This document shows, piece after piece, positions 54,919 through 64,000 of a stretch of DNA of 64,000 bases. This DNA comes from Vagococcus lutrae. GTDB lineage: Bacteria; Bacillota; Bacilli; Lactobacillales; Vagococcaceae. Below the pieces are notes generated by a model that did not search any database, was not told the origin of the DNA, and worked only from the letters and a program-made list of their open reading frames with translations. Numbering within the stretch: position 1 is the stretch's first letter; every line of letters starts with the position of its first letter. The stretch is taken from NCBI RefSeq assembly GCF_003987555.1, contig NZ_NGJW01000005.1, forward strand, positions 1 to 64,000, in the 5' to 3' direction. Position numbers and translations under genes: made by a program.

Positions 54919-54939
54919 CTCTCCGGTAAAACCGGAGAG
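54919..54939 (-). other. GC-rich hairpin in the rplQ 3' region
   Basis: A nine-bp perfect stem (CTCTCCGGT / ACCGGAGAG) has a three-base loop. It extends by GCAA/TTGC with one bulged base, and there is no T-run right after it. It lies about 70 bases after the rplQ stop. A weaker GTCC/GGGC stem with a seven-T tail follows nearer 54872-54888 and may be the actual rplQ terminator. Confidence 0.5.
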
Positions 54940-55008
54940 TTGCAACGAGCTAGACTCGGATGCATAACATCCAACATCATAACACTCTCATTCATATATT
55001 TGTATGAC

Positions 55009-55389
55009 TTATACTAATTCAATAACAACCATTTTAGCTGCGTCACCGCGGCGTGGTTCTGTTTTAAGAATTCTAGTATAACCACCATTACGATCAGCGT
55101 AACGTGGTGCGATGTCGTTAAACAGTTTTTGTAATGCTGTTTCAACAACGATTTCGTCATTTTCTTCGCGTACATCAGCGATTTCGTTACGTACGAAAGC
55201 TGCTGCTTGACGACGAGCATGAAGATCGCCACGTTTTCCTAAAGTAATCATTTTTTCAGTAGTTGAACGGATTTCCTTAGCACGCGCTTCAGTTGTTACG
55301 ATACGTTCGTTGATTAATAAATCAGTTGTTAAATCACGTAACATTGCTTTACGCTGACTGCTAGTACGGCCTAATTTACGATAGCTCAC
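55009..55389 (-). CDS. rplQ: 50S ribosomal protein L17
   Basis: This 126-residue protein has canonical L17 sequence ([24 protein letters not shown], then [25 protein letters not shown]). L17 lies near the polypeptide exit tunnel. GTG 55389 is the start behind AAGGAGGG. It is the last gene of the infA-rpmJ-rpsM-rpsK-rpoA-rplQ segment. Confidence 0.98.
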   Translation of the reverse strand: MSYRKLGRTSSQRKAMLRDLTTDLLINERIVTTEARAKEIRSTTEKMITLGKRGDLHARRQAAAFVRNEIADVREENDEIVVETALQKLFNDIAPRYADRNGGYTRILKTEPRRGDAAKMVVIELV

Positions 55390-55416
55390 GTTAGTTTCCC
55401 TCCTTATGAGAAAGTC

Positions 55417-56355
55417 TTAGTCGTCTTGACGTAGGTCTAAGTCTAATTCACTTAGTTTGTTTTTCACTTCGTCTAAAGATTTACGACCTAAATTACGGAC
55501 TTTAATCATTTCAGCCTCTGACTTGTTTGTTAGTTCTTGTACAGTATTAATGCCTGCACGTTTTAAGCAGTTGTATGAACGAACTGATAAATCTAACTCT
55601 TCAATTGTCATTTCTAACATTTTTTCTTTTTGTGTTTCTTCCTTCTCAACCATGATTTCAGCATTTTTAGCTTCATCAGTTAAGTTAACAAAAATATCTA
55701 AATGTTCAGTTAAAATCTTCGCTGCTAAGCTAATAGATTCTTGAGGCATAATGGATCCATCTGTCCAGACTTCTAGTGTTAATTTATCAAAATCATCACG
55801 ACGACCTACACGCGTATTTTCTACTTGGTAGTTAACACGACGAACAGGTGTGTAGATAGAGTCAACAGGTAAGACGCCAATAGGCATATCTTCTTGTTTG
55901 TTGTCTTCTGCTTGTACGTATCCACGGCCTGGTTGAACTTTCAAACGTGCGTGGAATGTAGCACCTTCAGCGACAGTACATAAATATAAATCTTTGTTTA
56001 AAATTTCAACATCACTGTCCGTAATAATATCTCCTGCAGTTACAGTAGCGGGACCAGTAACATCAATTTCAAGGGATTTTTCTTCTTCAGTATAGAGTTT
56101 TAAAGCTAATCCTTTAATATTCAAAATGATTTGTGTCACGTCTTCTTGCACACCTTTAACGGTTGAGAATTCGTGCAACACGCCATCGATTTGAAGGCTA
56201 GTGATAGCCGCTCCTGGTAAAGAAGACAATAAAATACGACGAAGAGAGTTTCCTAAAGTTGTTCCATAACCGCGTTCTAGTGGTTCGATAACAAACTTAC
56301 CATAATCTCGGTCTTCATCAATTTTAGTGATCCGTGGTTTTTCAAATTCAATCAT
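55417..56355 (-). CDS. rpoA: DNA-directed RNA polymerase alpha subunit
   Basis: This 312-residue protein has an N-terminal dimerisation domain ([25 protein letters not shown] near residue 26) that nucleates RNA polymerase assembly. A flexible linker near 230 leads to a C-terminal DNA/activator-binding domain ([27 protein letters not shown]). ATG 56355 has AAAGGGG upstream. It sits between rpsK and rplQ, the standard place. Confidence 0.98.
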   Translation of the reverse strand: MIEFEKPRITKIDEDRDYGKFVIEPLERGYGTTLGNSLRRILLSSLPGAAITSLQIDGVLHEFSTVKGVQEDVTQIILNIKGLALKLYTEEEKSLEIDVTGPATVTAGDIITDSDVEILNKDLYLCTVAEGATFHARLKVQPGRGYVQAEDNKQEDMPIGVLPVDSIYTPVRRVNYQVENTRVGRRDDFDKLTLEVWTDGSIMPQESISLAAKILTEHLDIFVNLTDEAKNAEIMVEKEETQKEKMLEMTIEELDLSVRSYNCLKRAGINTVQELTNKSEAEMIKVRNLGRKSLDEVKNKLSELDLDLRQDD

Positions 56356-56436
56356 TTTAATCTATACCCCTTTCAAAACGAAAAGTGCGTTGCTCAATGA
56401 CGTTTTTAAAGTTCATACTCAAATGAAAGACGCTCA

Positions 56437-56832
56437 TTAAACACGACGGCGTTTTGGAGGGCGGCATCCATTATGAGGAACTGGTGTGACGTCACGAATT
56501 GCAGTCACTTCTAATCCTGTTGCTTGTAGTGAACGAATTGCTGCTTCACGTCCAGAACCTGGGCCTTTAACTGTTACATCAACAGTTCTTAAACCATGCT
56601 CCATTGCAGTTTTAGCTGCTGCTTCAGCTGCCATTTGCGCTGCGAAAGGTGTTGCTTTCTTACTACCTTTAAATCCTAAAGCACCTGCTGATGACCAAGA
56701 AATAGCATTACCATGCGTATCTGTAATCATCACAATTGTGTTATTGAATGTTGAATGGATATGTGCAATACCTGATTCAATATTCTTTTTCACACGGCGT
56801 TTTCTGCTTACTTTTTTTGCTTTTGCTACCAT
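56437..56832 (-). CDS. rpsK: 30S ribosomal protein S11
   Basis: This 131-residue protein has [40 protein letters not shown] and the terminal [12 protein letters not shown] typical of S11, which lines the mRNA exit of the 30S platform. ATG 56832 has GGAGG upstream. Confidence 0.98.
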   Translation of the reverse strand: MVAKAKKVSRKRRVKKNIESGIAHIHSTFNNTIVMITDTHGNAISWSSAGALGFKGSKKATPFAAQMAAEAAAKTAMEHGLRTVDVTVKGPGSGREAAIRSLQATGLEVTAIRDVTPVPHNGCRPPKRRRV

Positions 56833-56858
56833 GAAGTTCTAACCTCCTTCACTTTAAA

Positions 56859-57224
56859 TTATTTTTTCTTACCTGCGATTGAACGAGCTGGACCTTTACG
56901 AGTACGGGCATTGTTTTTCGTGTTTTGACCACGAACTGGTAAACCACGACGATGACGAATACCACGGTATGAACCGATTTCCATTAGACGTTTGATGTCT
57001 AAGTTACGTTCACGACGTAAATCTCCTTCGACTTTTAATTTGTCGACTTCTGCACGAATCTTATCTAATTGATCGTTTGTTAACTCACGTACGCGAATAT
57101 CTTCTGATACGTTTGCGTCTGCTAAGACTTTTTGAGCCGTTGTTTTTCCGATCCCATAAATGTATGTTAATGAAATAACAATACGTTTATCACGAGGAAT
57201 ATCTACTCCTGCTATACGAGCCAT
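56859..57224 (-). CDS. rpsM: 30S ribosomal protein S13
   Basis: This 121-residue protein begins [18 protein letters not shown] and ends with the basic tail ([28 protein letters not shown]) of S13, a 30S head protein that touches P-site tRNA and bridges to the 50S. ATG 57224 has GGAGGTG upstream. Confidence 0.98.
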   Translation of the reverse strand: MARIAGVDIPRDKRIVISLTYIYGIGKTTAQKVLADANVSEDIRVRELTNDQLDKIRAEVDKLKVEGDLRRERNLDIKRLMEIGSYRGIRHRRGLPVRGQNTKNNARTRKGPARSIAGKKK

Positions 57225-57242
57225 TATACGCTACACCTCCTA

Positions 57243-57374
<132 letters not shown>

Positions 57375-57387
57375 TTACGGAGTGCAA

Positions 57388-57606
57388 TTATTTAAATCGA
57401 TAGGTAATGCGACCACGAGTTAAATCATATGGTGATAATTCAACTGTCACTTTATCTCCCGGTAAAATGCGGATATAATGCATACGGATTTTACCAGAAA
57501 CATGAGCAAGAATCTCATGGCCATTTTCTAATTCAACTTTAAACATTGCATTCGGCAAAGTGTCAACAACTGTTCCTTCAATTTCAATCACTTCTTCTTT
57601 TGCCAC
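57388..57606 (-). CDS. infA: Translation initiation factor IF-1
   Basis: This 72-residue OB-fold protein has [44 protein letters not shown], the canonical IF-1 sequence. It binds the ribosomal A site during initiation. GTG 57606 is the start with AAGGAGG upstream. It is the first gene after a promoter-bearing gap downstream of adk. Confidence 0.98.
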   Translation of the reverse strand: MAKEEVIEIEGTVVDTLPNAMFKVELENGHEILAHVSGKIRMHYIRILPGDKVTVELSPYDLTRGRITYRFK

Positions 57607-57683
57607 TACGAGTACCTCCTTATACGGTTAGTCTTAAACGATGACAATTTTTCGTACTCAAATGCCAAATCTTCAACCTGTCT

Positions 57684-57712
57684 ATTATACCATGATACAG
57701 CAACATTATGAA
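57684..57712 (-). promoter_or_regulatory. Probable promoter of the infA-rplQ segment
   Basis: On the minus strand a perfect TATAAT (57689-57684) is preceded at 17 bases by a weak TTCATA (57712-57707). It lies 78 bases before the infA start in the 143-base gap after adk. Confidence 0.45.
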
Positions 57713-57749
57713 GCAACTTGAACCATTCTTTCCTGATAGATTCTGTTAT

Positions 57750-58400
57750 CTACAGATTGTCAATAATCTTTTTCACATCTACAAAAACGTCTTCGATTTC
57801 ACGATTTCCGTCTAATGTTTGAAGAAGATCTTTTTCGTTATAAAACTCAAGTATCGGTGCACTACCGGCAACGTTTACTTTCAAGCGATTTTTGACTGTT
57901 TCAGGTTTATCGTCTTCACGTTGATAAAAATTATGGCCGCCACAACGATCACATGTTCCTTCCACTTTTGGTGGATGGTTCACTTTGTGATAAGTTGCCC
58001 CACAATCTTTACACATAAAACGACCGGCTAAGCGGTCCACTAAAACATCTTCTTCAACATGTATATTGATGACAGTATCAAGTTGTTTGCCTAAGTCGTT
58101 TAAAATTTCTTCAAGTGCATAAGCTTGCTCAATGGTTCTTGGGAAACCATCCAACAAGAAGCCTTTTTCTGTATCAGCTTGAGCTAAGCGTTCTTTAACA
58201 ATGCCATTGGTTACTTCGTCCGGAACTAATGAACCTTCGTCCATATAAGCTTTCGCTTGTTTTCCTAATTCTGTACCGTTAGCCATCGCTTCACGAAACA
58301 TATCTCCAGTTGAAATATGTGGGATATTGTAAGTATCTACAATTCGTTCGGCTTGTGTTCCTTTACCTGCACCAGGTAATCCCATAATAATCAGATTCAT
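57750..58400 (-). CDS. adk: Adenylate kinase, zinc-type
   Basis: This is a 216-residue enzyme. ATG 58400 is the start (AGGAGG upstream); the longer frame is excluded. The P-loop is [14 protein letters not shown] near residue 7. NMP-binding [10 protein letters not shown] and [12 protein letters not shown] follow. The LID holds four cysteines (CKDCGATYH...GTCDRCG), so it binds zinc as in Gram-positive bacteria. It balances ATP+AMP with 2 ADP. It lies between secY and infA. Confidence 0.98.
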   Translation of the reverse strand: MNLIIMGLPGAGKGTQAERIVDTYNIPHISTGDMFREAMANGTELGKQAKAYMDEGSLVPDEVTNGIVKERLAQADTEKGFLLDGFPRTIEQAYALEEILNDLGKQLDTVINIHVEEDVLVDRLAGRFMCKDCGATYHKVNHPPKVEGTCDRCGGHNFYQREDDKPETVKNRLKVNVAGSAPILEFYNEKDLLQTLDGNREIEDVFVDVKKIIDNL

Positions 58401-58445
58401 ATCGGTTTCCTCCTGTAAAGGATTTGAATGATTATGCATCAATGA

Positions 58446-59744
58446 CTATTCCACAATGAAACCAGTATATTGACGTTTCATCATCAAACCTTCCAATTGT
58501 TTAGCTGTTTCTAATGCTACCCCTACAGCAATCAAAAGACTTGTTCCACCTAAACCAATGGCTGTCGGTAAGTCCCAAAGCTTTTGTGCAATAACAGGTA
58601 AGATAGCTACGGCAGCTAGGAATAGAGATCCTACTGCACTTAGTCGCATTAATAAAGATGAAATATAATTTTCAGTTGATGCTCCTGGTCGTACACTTGG
58701 GATGTAACTTCCTTGCTTTTGTAAGTTCTCTGCTACTTTCTCAGGATTCACCTGTACAAAGGCATAGAAGAAAGTAAAACCTACGATAAGCAATGTATAG
58801 AAAATACCCCCACCAAGTGTTGAATAGTCAAACATGTGTTGAACTACTTTAAACCATGTTGCACTTCCTTTAGTTGCGCTAAATAGTTGCATAATCGCAT
58901 TAGGTGTTGCTAACAAGGAACTCGCAAAAATAACTGGTATAACCCCTGCGGCATTCACTTTTAAAGGTAAATAGCTGCTTTGAGGTGCGCCAGCTACACG
59001 TTTGGTATATTGAATTGGAATCTTTCTTTCAGCTTGGTTGAAGTACGTTACAAACGTTACGATTGCTAATATTGCTACCACAAGTAGGACTAAGAATAAA
59101 ATATTCATCATCCGGTCTTCTGGTTTGATATTAATTAAGCGATCTTCAATAAGAGAAACGATCCCCTTCGGTATTCTTGAAATAATACCGGCAAAGATAA
59201 TCATTGAAACACCGTTTCCAATGCCTTTATCAGTGATTTGTTCTCCCATCCATGTAACTAACATCGTTCCAGCTGTTAAAATAATTCCCACCATCATGTA
59301 CGTTTTGGCATCGGGTGTCTTAACGAACCCAACTCCAGCGAATTGATTAAATCCGGCTGTAATCATAATTGATTGTAAAAACGCCATGACAAGTGTCAAA
59401 TAACGTGTTGCTTGGTTTAATTTACGACGGCCTACTTCACCTTGCTTTGACCACTCTACAAACTTCGGTACAATATCCATTTGTAACAATTGGATAATGA
59501 TAGAAGACGTAATGTACGGTGATACACCTAAAGCAAATAGTGAAAAGTTCTCCATCGCGCTCCCGCTAACTGTGTTAATCATGTTAAATAACGGATTATC
59601 ACTTAAGTTAGCAAGTGCTTTGATGTCAACGCCTGGTACTGTGATATGAGCACCAAAACGAAATGCAAACAAGATGAATAATGTAAAGAAAATGCGATGA
59701 CGAATGTCTTTAACCTTCATGCCATCTTTCAATAATTTAAACAT
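58446..59744 (-). CDS. secY: Protein translocase subunit SecY
   Basis: This 432-residue protein has ten membrane segments and forms the SecYEG channel in the cytoplasmic membrane. Characteristic blocks are FRFGAHITVPGVD near the N-terminus, the plug-region FSLFALGVSPYITSSIIIQLLQMD, KGIGNGVSMIIFAGI, and the cytoplasmic loop around RKIPIQYTKR. Its ATG overlaps the rplO stop (TAATG), indicating coupling. The length is normal. Confidence 0.98.
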   Translation of the reverse strand: MFKLLKDGMKVKDIRHRIFFTLFILFAFRFGAHITVPGVDIKALANLSDNPLFNMINTVSGSAMENFSLFALGVSPYITSSIIIQLLQMDIVPKFVEWSKQGEVGRRKLNQATRYLTLVMAFLQSIMITAGFNQFAGVGFVKTPDAKTYMMVGIILTAGTMLVTWMGEQITDKGIGNGVSMIIFAGIISRIPKGIVSLIEDRLINIKPEDRMMNILFLVLLVVAILAIVTFVTYFNQAERKIPIQYTKRVAGAPQSSYLPLKVNAAGVIPVIFASSLLATPNAIMQLFSATKGSATWFKVVQHMFDYSTLGGGIFYTLLIVGFTFFYAFVQVNPEKVAENLQKQGSYIPSVRPGASTENYISSLLMRLSAVGSLFLAAVAILPVIAQKLWDLPTAIGLGGTSLLIAVGVALETAKQLEGLMMKRQYTGFIVE

Positions 59745-60184
59745 TAAATCACCTCGATTGAACCGCCAGCAGCTTCAATTGCTTCTTGAGCAGTTTTTGA
59801 AAATTTAGCAGCTTTCACTGTTAATTTTTTCGTCAATTCACCATTAGCTAGTACTTTAACGCCAGATTTTTCATCTTTGATGATTCCAGCTTCTACTAGT
59901 AATGCAGGTGTTACTTCTGCGCCGTCTTCAAATTTGTTTAATACATCTAAATTGATAACAGCGTATTCTTTACGGTTAATGTTTGTAAAACCACGTTTTG
60001 GTAAGCGTTGGAATAAAGGTGTTTGTCCACCCTCAAAGCCTAAGCGTACGCCACCACCTGAACGTGCTTTTTGTCCTTTTTGACCGCGTCCAGCAGTTTT
60101 ACCATTACCAGATGAAGTTCCTCGACCTACACGATTACGTACATGTCTAGATCCTTCAGAAGGTTTTAATTCGTGAAGTTTCAT
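59744..60184 (-). CDS. rplO: 50S ribosomal protein L15
   Basis: This 146-residue protein starts at ATG 60184 ([14 protein letters not shown]), the usual L15 start, with GAGGAGGTG upstream. Glycine-rich [35 protein letters not shown]-type N-terminal segments and the C-terminal globular domain are present. It is an early/intermediate 50S assembly protein. Confidence 0.97.
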   Translation of the reverse strand: MKLHELKPSEGSRHVRNRVGRGTSSGNGKTAGRGQKGQKARSGGGVRLGFEGGQTPLFQRLPKRGFTNINRKEYAVINLDVLNKFEDGAEVTPALLVEAGIIKDEKSGVKVLANGELTKKLTVKAAKFSKTAQEAIEAAGGSIEVI

Positions 60185-60225
60185 GTCTCTAGGCACCTCC
60201 TCTTTATTGATTTAAAATGATTTGT

Positions 60226-60405
60226 TTAAACTTCTTCAACGTCCACTAAATGTGAAACAGTATTAATCATGCCTTTAACAGCATCATTAGCTGGTCTTAC
60301 AACCACACTGTTAATTTTCTTTAAACCAAGAGCTTTCACAGTATCTTTTTGGTTTTGAGGACGTCCGATTACACTACGTTTTAATGTAATTTTTAATTCT
60401 GCCAT
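60226..60405 (-). CDS. rpmD: 50S ribosomal protein L30
   Basis: This is a 59-residue protein starting at ATG 60405 ([16 protein letters not shown]), with GGAGG upstream. The longer frame would include the ribosome site. L30 of this short bacterial type is present in Bacillota and sits between rpsE and rplO. Confidence 0.97.
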   Translation of the reverse strand: MAELKITLKRSVIGRPQNQKDTVKALGLKKINSVVVRPANDAVKGMINTVSHLVDVEEV

Positions 60406-60418
60406 GACATTGTCCTCC

Positions 60419-60919
60419 TTATCCAATAATCTCTTCTACGGATTTTCCGCGAAGTTCTGCTACTTCTTCAGCACGTTTTAGACGAGATAGTCCTTCTAAT
60501 GTTGCACGAATCACGTTAATTGGTGTGTTGCTACCAAGTGATTTACTTGTAACATCCGCAACACCAGCTAACTCTAAAATCGCACGAACTGGTCCACCAG
60601 CAGCGACACCAGAACCGGCAACAGCAGGTTTCATTAATGTACGTCCACCACTGTATACGCCAATAACTTCGTGAGGGATTGTAGAACCAACCATTGGGAC
60701 TTCAATTAAGTTTTTCTTAGCGTCTTCGATTGCTTTACGGATTGCTTCAGGTACTTCTTGTGCTTTACCTGTACCAAATCCTACGTGACCATTTCTATCA
60801 CCCACAACAACTAAAGCAGCGAAACGTAAACGACGTCCACCTTTAACTACTTTCGTAACGCGGTTGATCGATACGACACGGTCTTCTAATTCTAACCCTT
60901 TTGGATCAATATAAACCAT
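60419..60919 (-). CDS. rpsE: 30S ribosomal protein S5
   Basis: This 166-residue protein has the N-terminal double-stranded-RNA-binding-like domain ([22 protein letters not shown], the site where spectinomycin-resistance changes arise; the wild-type-like KGGRR is kept). The C-terminal domain includes [22 protein letters not shown] 60919 has AGGAGG upstream. Confidence 0.98.
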   Translation of the reverse strand: MVYIDPKGLELEDRVVSINRVTKVVKGGRRLRFAALVVVGDRNGHVGFGTGKAQEVPEAIRKAIEDAKKNLIEVPMVGSTIPHEVIGVYSGGRTLMKPAVAGSGVAAGGPVRAILELAGVADVTSKSLGSNTPINVIRATLEGLSRLKRAEEVAELRGKSVEEIIG

Positions 60920-60939
60920 GAATGGTGTTCCTCCTTCTC

Positions 60940-61296
60940 CTAAAATTCTAGTCCGTTTTCACGAGCAGCTTCTGCTAAAGCAGCAACGCGACCATGGTAT
61001 AAATAACCACCGCGGTCAAATACGACTTCTTTAACACCTTTATCGACTGCACGTTTTGCGACTAGCGCACCTACAGCTGATGCTTGCTCAGTTTTATTTC
61101 CACCTGAAATTTCTTTATCTAAGGTAGAGGCACTTGCTAGCGTCACACCCGCTACGTCATCAATTAATTGAGCGTAGATGTTTTTATTAGAACGAAACAC
61201 GTTTAAGCGTGGGCACTCAGCAGTACCAGAGATATTTTTACGTACGCGACCATGTCTCTTTTGACGTACTTTGTTTTTATCTGGTTTTGAAATCAC
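60940..61296 (-). CDS. rplR: 50S ribosomal protein L18
   Basis: This 118-residue protein starts at GTG 61296, which gives (M)[16 protein letters not shown], the normal L18 start in this group, with AGAGG eight bases upstream. The frame extends three codons further to a GTG within the ribosome site, which is rejected. L18 carries 5S rRNA into the 50S subunit. Confidence 0.96.
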   Translation of the reverse strand: MISKPDKNKVRQKRHGRVRKNISGTAECPRLNVFRSNKNIYAQLIDDVAGVTLASASTLDKEISGGNKTEQASAVGALVAKRAVDKGVKEVVFDRGGYLYHGRVAALAEAARENGLEF

Positions 61297-61330
61297 AATT
61301 GTCACCTCTTATATTTTATGTTACTGGCGA

Positions 61331-61867
61331 TTATTTACCAGTCTTACCTTCTTTACGTCTTACAAATTCACCAACATAGCGAATTCCTTTACCTTTATAA
61401 GGCTCTGGAGGACGTACTCCACGAATGTTAGCAGCTAATTCGCCAACATGCTCTTTATTGATTCCTTTAACGATTACTTGAGTGTTAGAAGGAACTTCGA
61501 TTGTGATGCCTTCTGGTGCATCAAATTCAACTGGGTGAGAGTAACCAACGTTCAAGACAAGTTTTGTTCCTTGTAATTGAGCACGGTATCCAACCCCGAT
61601 TAATTCTAATTGTTTTTCGAAACCTTTGCTCACACCGATAATCATGTTATCAAGGTTTGAACGCATTGTTCCGTGTAATGAACGATTTGTTTTTTCGTCA
61701 TTTTCTCTTGTAAATACTACTTCGTTTCCTTCGATAGAAATAGCAATATTCGGTACAAATGTACGTGTTAATTCTCCGTTAGGACCTTTAACAGTAATAT
61801 CATTTCCATTTTTTGTCACTGTGACACCTTCAGGAATGACAACAGGTTTATTACCAATACGACTCAC
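61331..61867 (-). CDS. rplF: 50S ribosomal protein L6
   Basis: This 178-residue protein has two homologous domains and the C-terminal signature [27 protein letters not shown]6 lies near the sarcin-ricin loop and factor-binding site. GTG 61867 is the start with GGAGG eight bases upstream. Confidence 0.98.
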   Translation of the reverse strand: MSRIGNKPVVIPEGVTVTKNGNDITVKGPNGELTRTFVPNIAISIEGNEVVFTRENDEKTNRSLHGTMRSNLDNMIIGVSKGFEKQLELIGVGYRAQLQGTKLVLNVGYSHPVEFDAPEGITIEVPSNTQVIVKGINKEHVGELAANIRGVRPPEPYKGKGIRYVGEFVRRKEGKTGK

Positions 61868-61896
61868 TCAAGACACCTCCTTATTTTCTATTTATC

Positions 61897-62295
61897 TTAC
61901 CATACGTAAGCGAGTACTTCGCCGCCGATATTACGCTCTCTTGCTTCTTTATCAGTGATAACACCTTCAGAAGTAGAAATGATTGCAATACCTAAGCCGT
62001 TTAATACTTTAGGAACTTCATTCGCTTTAACATAAGCACGTAATCCAGGTTTTGAAATACGTTTTAGGTTTGTAATAACACGTTCTTCATTACGACCATA
62101 TTTTAAGAAAACGCGAATGATGCCTTGTTTGTCATCTTCAATATATTCTACATCGCGGACGAAACCTTCTTTTTTCAAGATTTCTGCGATATCATGTTTG
62201 ATTTTTGATGCAGGTACTTCTAACATGTCGTGTTTTACCATGTTGGCATTACGAATTCGTGTTAAGAAATCTGCGATAGGATCTGTCATGACCAT
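61897..62295 (-). CDS. rpsH: 30S ribosomal protein S8
   Basis: This 132-residue protein has [20 protein letters not shown] and the C-terminal [26 protein letters not shown], typical of S8, a central-domain 16S rRNA binder and, in enterobacteria, the spc operon autoregulator. The first ATG (62295) has GGAGG ten bases upstream. Confidence 0.98.
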   Translation of the reverse strand: MVMTDPIADFLTRIRNANMVKHDMLEVPASKIKHDIAEILKKEGFVRDVEYIEDDKQGIIRVFLKYGRNEERVITNLKRISKPGLRAYVKANEVPKVLNGLGIAIISTSEGVITDKEARERNIGGEVLAYVW

Positions 62296-62329
62296 TGAAC
62301 TATTAACCTCCTTCTATGCGGGTTTTTTG

Positions 62330-62515
62330 TTACCAGCTAGCTTTCTTCACGCCGGGAATTTGTCCTTTATAGGCAAGTTCGCGGAAGCAAATACGGCATA
62401 GTTTGAATTTGCGATAAACTGAATGTGGACGACCACAACGTTCACAACGCGTATATTCTTGAGTTGAGAATTTAGCTGGACGTTTGTTTTTAGCAATCAT
62501 TGATTTTTTAGCCAA
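62330..62515 (-). CDS. rpsZ: 30S ribosomal protein S14 type Z
   Basis: This 61-residue zinc-binding S14 has the C-x2-C...C-x2-C pattern in [11 protein letters not shown] and [12 protein letters not shown]. The short zinc form is usual in Gram-positive spc operons; a longer non-zinc paralogue may exist elsewhere. TTG 62515 is the start with GGAGG eight bases upstream. Confidence 0.97.
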   Translation of the reverse strand: MAKKSMIAKNKRPAKFSTQEYTRCERCGRPHSVYRKFKLCRICFRELAYKGQIPGVKKASW

Positions 62516-62533
62516 GTAGTTCGCCTCCTTTAA

Positions 62534-63073
62534 TTATTTTTGGAATGGCATGCCAAGTTGTGACAATAGCTCACGAGACTCTTCGTCTGTGTTGGCTGTT
62601 GTAACAATGACGATGTCCATACCACGTACTTTATCTACGCGATCGTAGTCTACTTCTGGGAAAATCAACTGCTCTTTAACACCTAATGTGTAGTTTCCGC
62701 GTCCGTCAAATGATTTGGCACTGACACCGTGGAAGTCACGTACACGAGGTAAGGAAACAGTTACTAGTTTGTCTAAGAATTCATACATTCTTTCGCCACG
62801 TAAAGTTACTTTACATCCGATAGGCATTCCTTCACGTAATCTGAAACCAGCAATTGATTTTCTTGCCTTCGTAATTACAGGTTTTTGACCTGAAATTAGG
62901 GTTAATTCTTCAACAGCTTTATCTAAGTTTTTAGCATTAGATACTGCGTCACCAACACCCATGTTGATTACAATTTTCTCAACTTTTGGTGCTTGCATAA
63001 TAGAAGAGTAATTAAATTTTTCCATCAAAGATGGTGTTACTTCATTTACATATTTTTCTCTAAGGCGGTTCAT
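62534..63073 (-). CDS. rplE: 50S ribosomal protein L5
   Basis: This 179-residue protein has [18 protein letters not shown] and [23 protein letters not shown], typical of L5, the 5S rRNA-binding protein of the central protuberance. ATG 63073 has AAGGAGG upstream. Confidence 0.98.
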   Translation of the reverse strand: MNRLREKYVNEVTPSLMEKFNYSSIMQAPKVEKIVINMGVGDAVSNAKNLDKAVEELTLISGQKPVITKARKSIAGFRLREGMPIGCKVTLRGERMYEFLDKLVTVSLPRVRDFHGVSAKSFDGRGNYTLGVKEQLIFPEVDYDRVDKVRGMDIVIVTTANTDEESRELLSQLGMPFQK

Positions 63074-63099
63074 TCTAACGGTTCCTCCTTCCTTACCAA

Positions 63100-63411
63100 T
63101 TATTTATCTAAAACTTCACCTGTTTTTTTAGAAACACGCACTTTTTTACCGTCAACCACTTTGTATCCAACACGTGTTGGTTCGTTTGTAGATGGATCAA
63201 CCACCATGACATTCGATACGTGAATAGATGCTTCTTGTTCGACAATTCCTCCTTGAGGAACAGTTGCGCTTGGTTTTTGATGTTTTTTAACCATGTTCAC
63301 ACCTTCAACGATGACACGGTCGTTTTTAGGGAAAGCTGTTAAAACAACGCCTTCTTTTCCTTTATCTTTACCAGTGATAATTTTTACTTTATCGCCTTTT
63401 TTTACAAACAT
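63100..63411 (-). CDS. rplX: 50S ribosomal protein L24
   Basis: This 103-residue protein has a KOW motif ([20 protein letters not shown]) at its N-terminus. L24 initiates 50S assembly by binding the 5' domain of 23S rRNA. ATG 63411 follows a GGAGGTG site. Confidence 0.98.
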   Translation of the reverse strand: MFVKKGDKVKIITGKDKGKEGVVLTAFPKNDRVIVEGVNMVKKHQKPSATVPQGGIVEQEASIHVSNVMVVDPSTNEPTRVGYKVVDGKKVRVSKKTGEVLDK

Positions 63412-63444
63412 TTTTGTCTCGCACCTCCTTTAGCTAACAATTGA

Positions 63445-63813
63445 TTATAATACTTCTGGTGCTAATGAAATAATTTTCATGAAGTTATTATCACGTAATT
63501 CACGTGCAACTGGTCCAAAGATACGAGTACCACGAGGGCTCTTATCATCACGGATAATCACACATGCATTTTCATCAAATTTTATATATGAACCGTCTGC
63601 ACGACGAGCTCCTGTTTTTGTTCTTACGATAACTGCTTTGACGATTTCACCTTTTTTAACAACTCCACCTGGCGTTGCATGTTTAACCGACGCAACAATT
63701 ATGTCACCAATATTGGCATTATTACGACCAGAGCCACCCAACACTTTAATAGCAAGCACTTCACGTGCGCCAGAGTTGTCAGCTACTTTTAAACGACTTT
63801 CTGTTTGGATCAT
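63445..63813 (-). CDS. rplN: 50S ribosomal protein L14
   Basis: This 122-residue protein has [19 protein letters not shown] and [28 protein letters not shown], the canonical L14 sequence, located at the subunit interface. ATG 63813 has AAAGGAGG upstream. Confidence 0.98.
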   Translation of the reverse strand: MIQTESRLKVADNSGAREVLAIKVLGGSGRNNANIGDIIVASVKHATPGGVVKKGEIVKAVIVRTKTGARRADGSYIKFDENACVIIRDDKSPRGTRIFGPVARELRDNNFMKIISLAPEVL

Positions 63814-63866
63814 TATTGTATCCTCCTTTCAGATTTAAACTTTCAATCTATATAGGAAAATCTCGC

Positions 63867-64000
63867 TTAGATGATAACTGCTTCTTCTACTACCTCTAAC
63901 AAACGGAAACGTTTTGTAGCGGATAATGGACGAGTTTCCATAATTCGCACGATGTCACCTGTTTTTGCAACATTATTTTCATCGTGAGCTTTGTATTTCT
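63867..64000 (-). CDS. rpsQ: 30S ribosomal protein S17, C-terminal part (cut by window edge)
   Basis: The minus-strand frame runs from the right edge to the stop at 63867. It encodes the C-terminal part of S17: [20 protein letters not shown], then [20 protein letters not shown]. The order rpsQ-rplN-rplX-rplE is the standard one. The N-terminal half lies outside the window. Confidence 0.96.
   Translation of the reverse strand, partial: KYKAHDENNVAKTGDIVRIMETRPLSATKRFRLLEVVEEAVII

Overview
The window is chromosomal DNA from a low-GC Gram-positive bacterium. The ribosomal spc/alpha gene order, the four-cysteine adenylate kinase, the zinc-type S14, strong GGAGG ribosome binding sites and the cre and WalR-type sites all point to Bacillota. 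Overall protein character suggests Lactobacillales, probably Enterococcaceae (Enterococcus/Vagococcus-like). That placement is inference, because no 16S or other marker is present.

Layout. (1) 1-12.8 kb: the 3' end of an IS3-family element, then mostly minus-strand household genes. These are a GNAT acetyltransferase, a secreted coiled-coil/3D-domain cell-wall protein with a WalR-type box, a nucleoside deoxyribosyltransferase, a GH2+GH84 glycosidase operon with a perfect cre site, formate-tetrahydrofolate ligase, a VanZ-like protein, a tRNA-dihydrouridine synthase, a choloylglycine-hydrolase-family enzyme, a 43-aa protein and a remnant of a D,D-carboxypeptidase. (2) 12.9-30.4 kb: a defence island on the minus strand. 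It holds a complete type 1 BREX operon (small leader gene, brxA, brxB, brxC, pglX, pglZ, brxL) followed by an unknown 163-aa gene, an Mrr-type restriction endonuclease and a membrane-anchored KAP NTPase. (3) 30.4-31.8 kb: a decayed zone with gene fragments. (4) 31.9-36.2 kb: ecfA1-ecfA2-ecfT-truA-rplM-rpsI, the usual distal neighbours of the ribosomal alpha operon. (5) 36.3-54.7 kb: an allantoin utilisation island. (6) 55.0-64.0 kb: ribosomal genes from rplQ back to a truncated rpsQ, with rpoA, infA, adk and secY.

In the allantoin island, PucI imports allantoin, AllB opens the ring and AllC makes ureidoglycine. AllE plus AllD, or alternatively the PucG transaminase, lead to oxalurate. AllF/AllG/AllH (FdrA, YlbE, YlbF) cleave oxalurate to oxamate and carbamoyl phosphate, and ArcC makes ATP from the latter. 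PucR is the local regulator, and an MFS carrier is available for uptake or export. The island separates rplQ from ecfA1, genes that are normally close neighbours in this group, so it looks inserted.

Inside the island, between pucR and arcC, sits a two-gene cassette of unknown function: a 312-aa soluble protein plus a 369-aa protein with two C-terminal membrane segments. It is bracketed by two similar, directly repeated ISL3-like insertion sequence ends. Together with the BREX accessory genes it is the best candidate here for an undescribed system, most plausibly phage defence. No tRNA, rRNA or CRISPR array was seen.
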